A stretch of 64,000 nucleotides of DNA, taken from NCBI GenBank assembly GCA_963723355.1, contig CAVRQQ010000010.1:62001-126000 (forward strand). Direction: 5' to 3'. Shown one piece after another: positions 63,346 to 64,000 of the stretch (within the stretch, counting starts at the first letter, position 1; each line of letters starts with the position of its first letter). Source of the DNA: JAFDBW01 sp963723355. GTDB lineage: Bacteria; Desulfobacterota; Desulfuromonadia; Desulfuromonadales; BM103. The notes beneath the pieces were generated by a model. It saw only the letters and a program-made list of their open reading frames with translations, was not told the origin of the DNA and ran no database searches. The position numbers and the translations under genes are program-made.

Positions 63346-64000
63346 TTACTCCGGAATCGCACTGAGCTGGATCAGCGCATCAAAGGCCGTCGATCTCTGC
63401 TGGGCAAAAACGCCGAACCACCGGTCGTAAATCTTCAGGATCTGCCTGGTTCTGTACAGGTCCGCGATCACGCGATCCGCGACCAGGCGGAAGTCTGCAT
63501 CATTGCGTCTGACAGCCAGCGCAAAGGGTTCATAGGAGAACAGGTCGGGAAGAACCGAGTAGTTGCCGGGGTTGCCCGAGGTCAGGGCCAGCCCGATGAG
63601 AACCACCTGGTCGGCGGCAATCGCGTCGATTTCCTCCTTGTTCAGTGCCTCGAGAGCTTCTGCCGAGGAGTTCATCAGGACAATCTCGGCTTTTGTCTGC
63701 GCTTCCTCAAGAAGCTTTTTCAGCTTTTCGGCCGTGGTCGTGCCCTTTGAAACACCGATTTTCTTGCCCTCAAAATTGTTCATGATTTTGGTTTTTTTCA
63801 GGGACATGAAGGAACCGCCGGTGACGAAGGTCAGTTGCGTGAAATCGACTTTTTCACCACGGGTAAGGGTTTTCGTTGTCGCACCGCACAGAATGTCAAT
63901 CCGGTTTTCGGTCAAGGCATCAAAGCGGTCTGCAGAAGTCACAGGGACATACTCGACGCTGACATCGCTGCCAATTTTTTGCTTGACCGCTGTGGCAATT
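63346..64000 (-). CDS. Family 3 solute-binding protein, C-terminal part
   Basis: The gene enters from the right edge; about 217 C-terminal residues are visible. IDILCGATTKTLTRGEKVDFTQLTFVTGGSFM and KIGVSKGTTTAEKLKKLLEEA are typical of periplasmic binding proteins for amino acids, followed by DAIAADQVVLIGLAL and a domain-closing YDRWFG near the end. The N-terminus and signal are outside the window, so the ligand class is not certain. It is not part of the aap operon. Confidence 0.85.
   Translation of the reverse strand, partial: IATAVKQKIGSDVSVEYVPVTSADRFDALTENRIDILCGATTKTLTRGEKVDFTQLTFVTGGSFMSLKKTKIMNNFEGKKIGVSKGTTTAEKLKKLLEEAQTKAEIVLMNSSAEALEALNKEEIDAIAADQVVLIGLALTSGNPGNYSVLPDLFSYEPFALAVRRNDADFRLVADRVIADLYRTRQILKIYDRWFGVFAQQRSTAFDALIQLSAIPE

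Overview
This window looks like the chromosome of a Gram-negative, respiratory or fermentative anaerobe of the Desulfuromonadales/Geobacter-Pelobacter kind. That is an inference from gene content: a periplasm-facing membrane-bound [NiFe] uptake hydrogenase operon, CheC/CheD-type chemotaxis, an A/V-type ATPase operon, a B12-dependent ribonucleotide reductase, and many LolA-like, DUF1302, DUF1329, OmpA and MipA envelope proteins. I saw no rRNA or tRNA gene, CRISPR array, insertion sequence with transposase, or prophage.

Layout. 1-2253: start of rimO, a D-cysteine desulfhydrase-like gene and a LolA-like carrier. 2279-9287 (minus): chemotaxis operon thiL-cheR-mcp-cheW-cheY-cheA-cheC-cheD, with no cheB. 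9368-14718: a TANGO2-like gene, then the amino-acid ABC importer aapJ-aapQ-aapM-aapP. 14798-16514: a wrecked LysR regulator, a tiny DUF1127-like gene and a one-domain asparaginase. 16703-20679: two unrelated PEP carboxykinases (ATP type and GTP type) arranged divergently. 20705-21405: a dispersed repeat. 21430-25837 (minus): [NiFe] hydrogenase operon. 26163-28965: archease, rtcB and an NDUFA9-like protein. 29033-29575: a second copy of the repeat. 29616-32521 (minus): LysE exporter, small lipoprotein, serine dehydratase and RluA. 32645-34904: an isolated rpsD, DUF6868, and a membrane protein with a TraB/TIKI-like domain. 35166-38589: nrdJ, nrdJb and a dCMP deaminase behind a promoter with two candidate NrdR boxes. 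38623-46408 (minus): a nine-gene A/V-ATPase operon in the order FIKECGABD. 46598-48944: a GAF-GGDEF cyclase and an Fe-S protein. 49057-58070 (minus): DUF1302 barrel, DUF1329, YCF48-like propeller, RND transporter and acyl-CoA ligase, which I read as one trans-envelope system for a hydrophobic substrate. 58342-64000: sixA, an SO_0444-type permease pair, then several envelope proteins and a partial solute-binding protein.

A property of the whole window matters for every reader. About twenty otherwise well-conserved genes have a broken frame. In most of them the full gene span is 3n+1 bases, as expected from a single extra base. The affected genes include nrdJ, three ATPase subunits and cheA. 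The best explanation is residual insertion-type sequencing or assembly error, not mass gene decay. I therefore annotate these as whole genes with a frame break and give its approximate position. Two loci (the LysR gene and the DUF1302 gene) carry so many breaks that true decay is also possible, and the DUF1302 gene appears to join two different paralogues.
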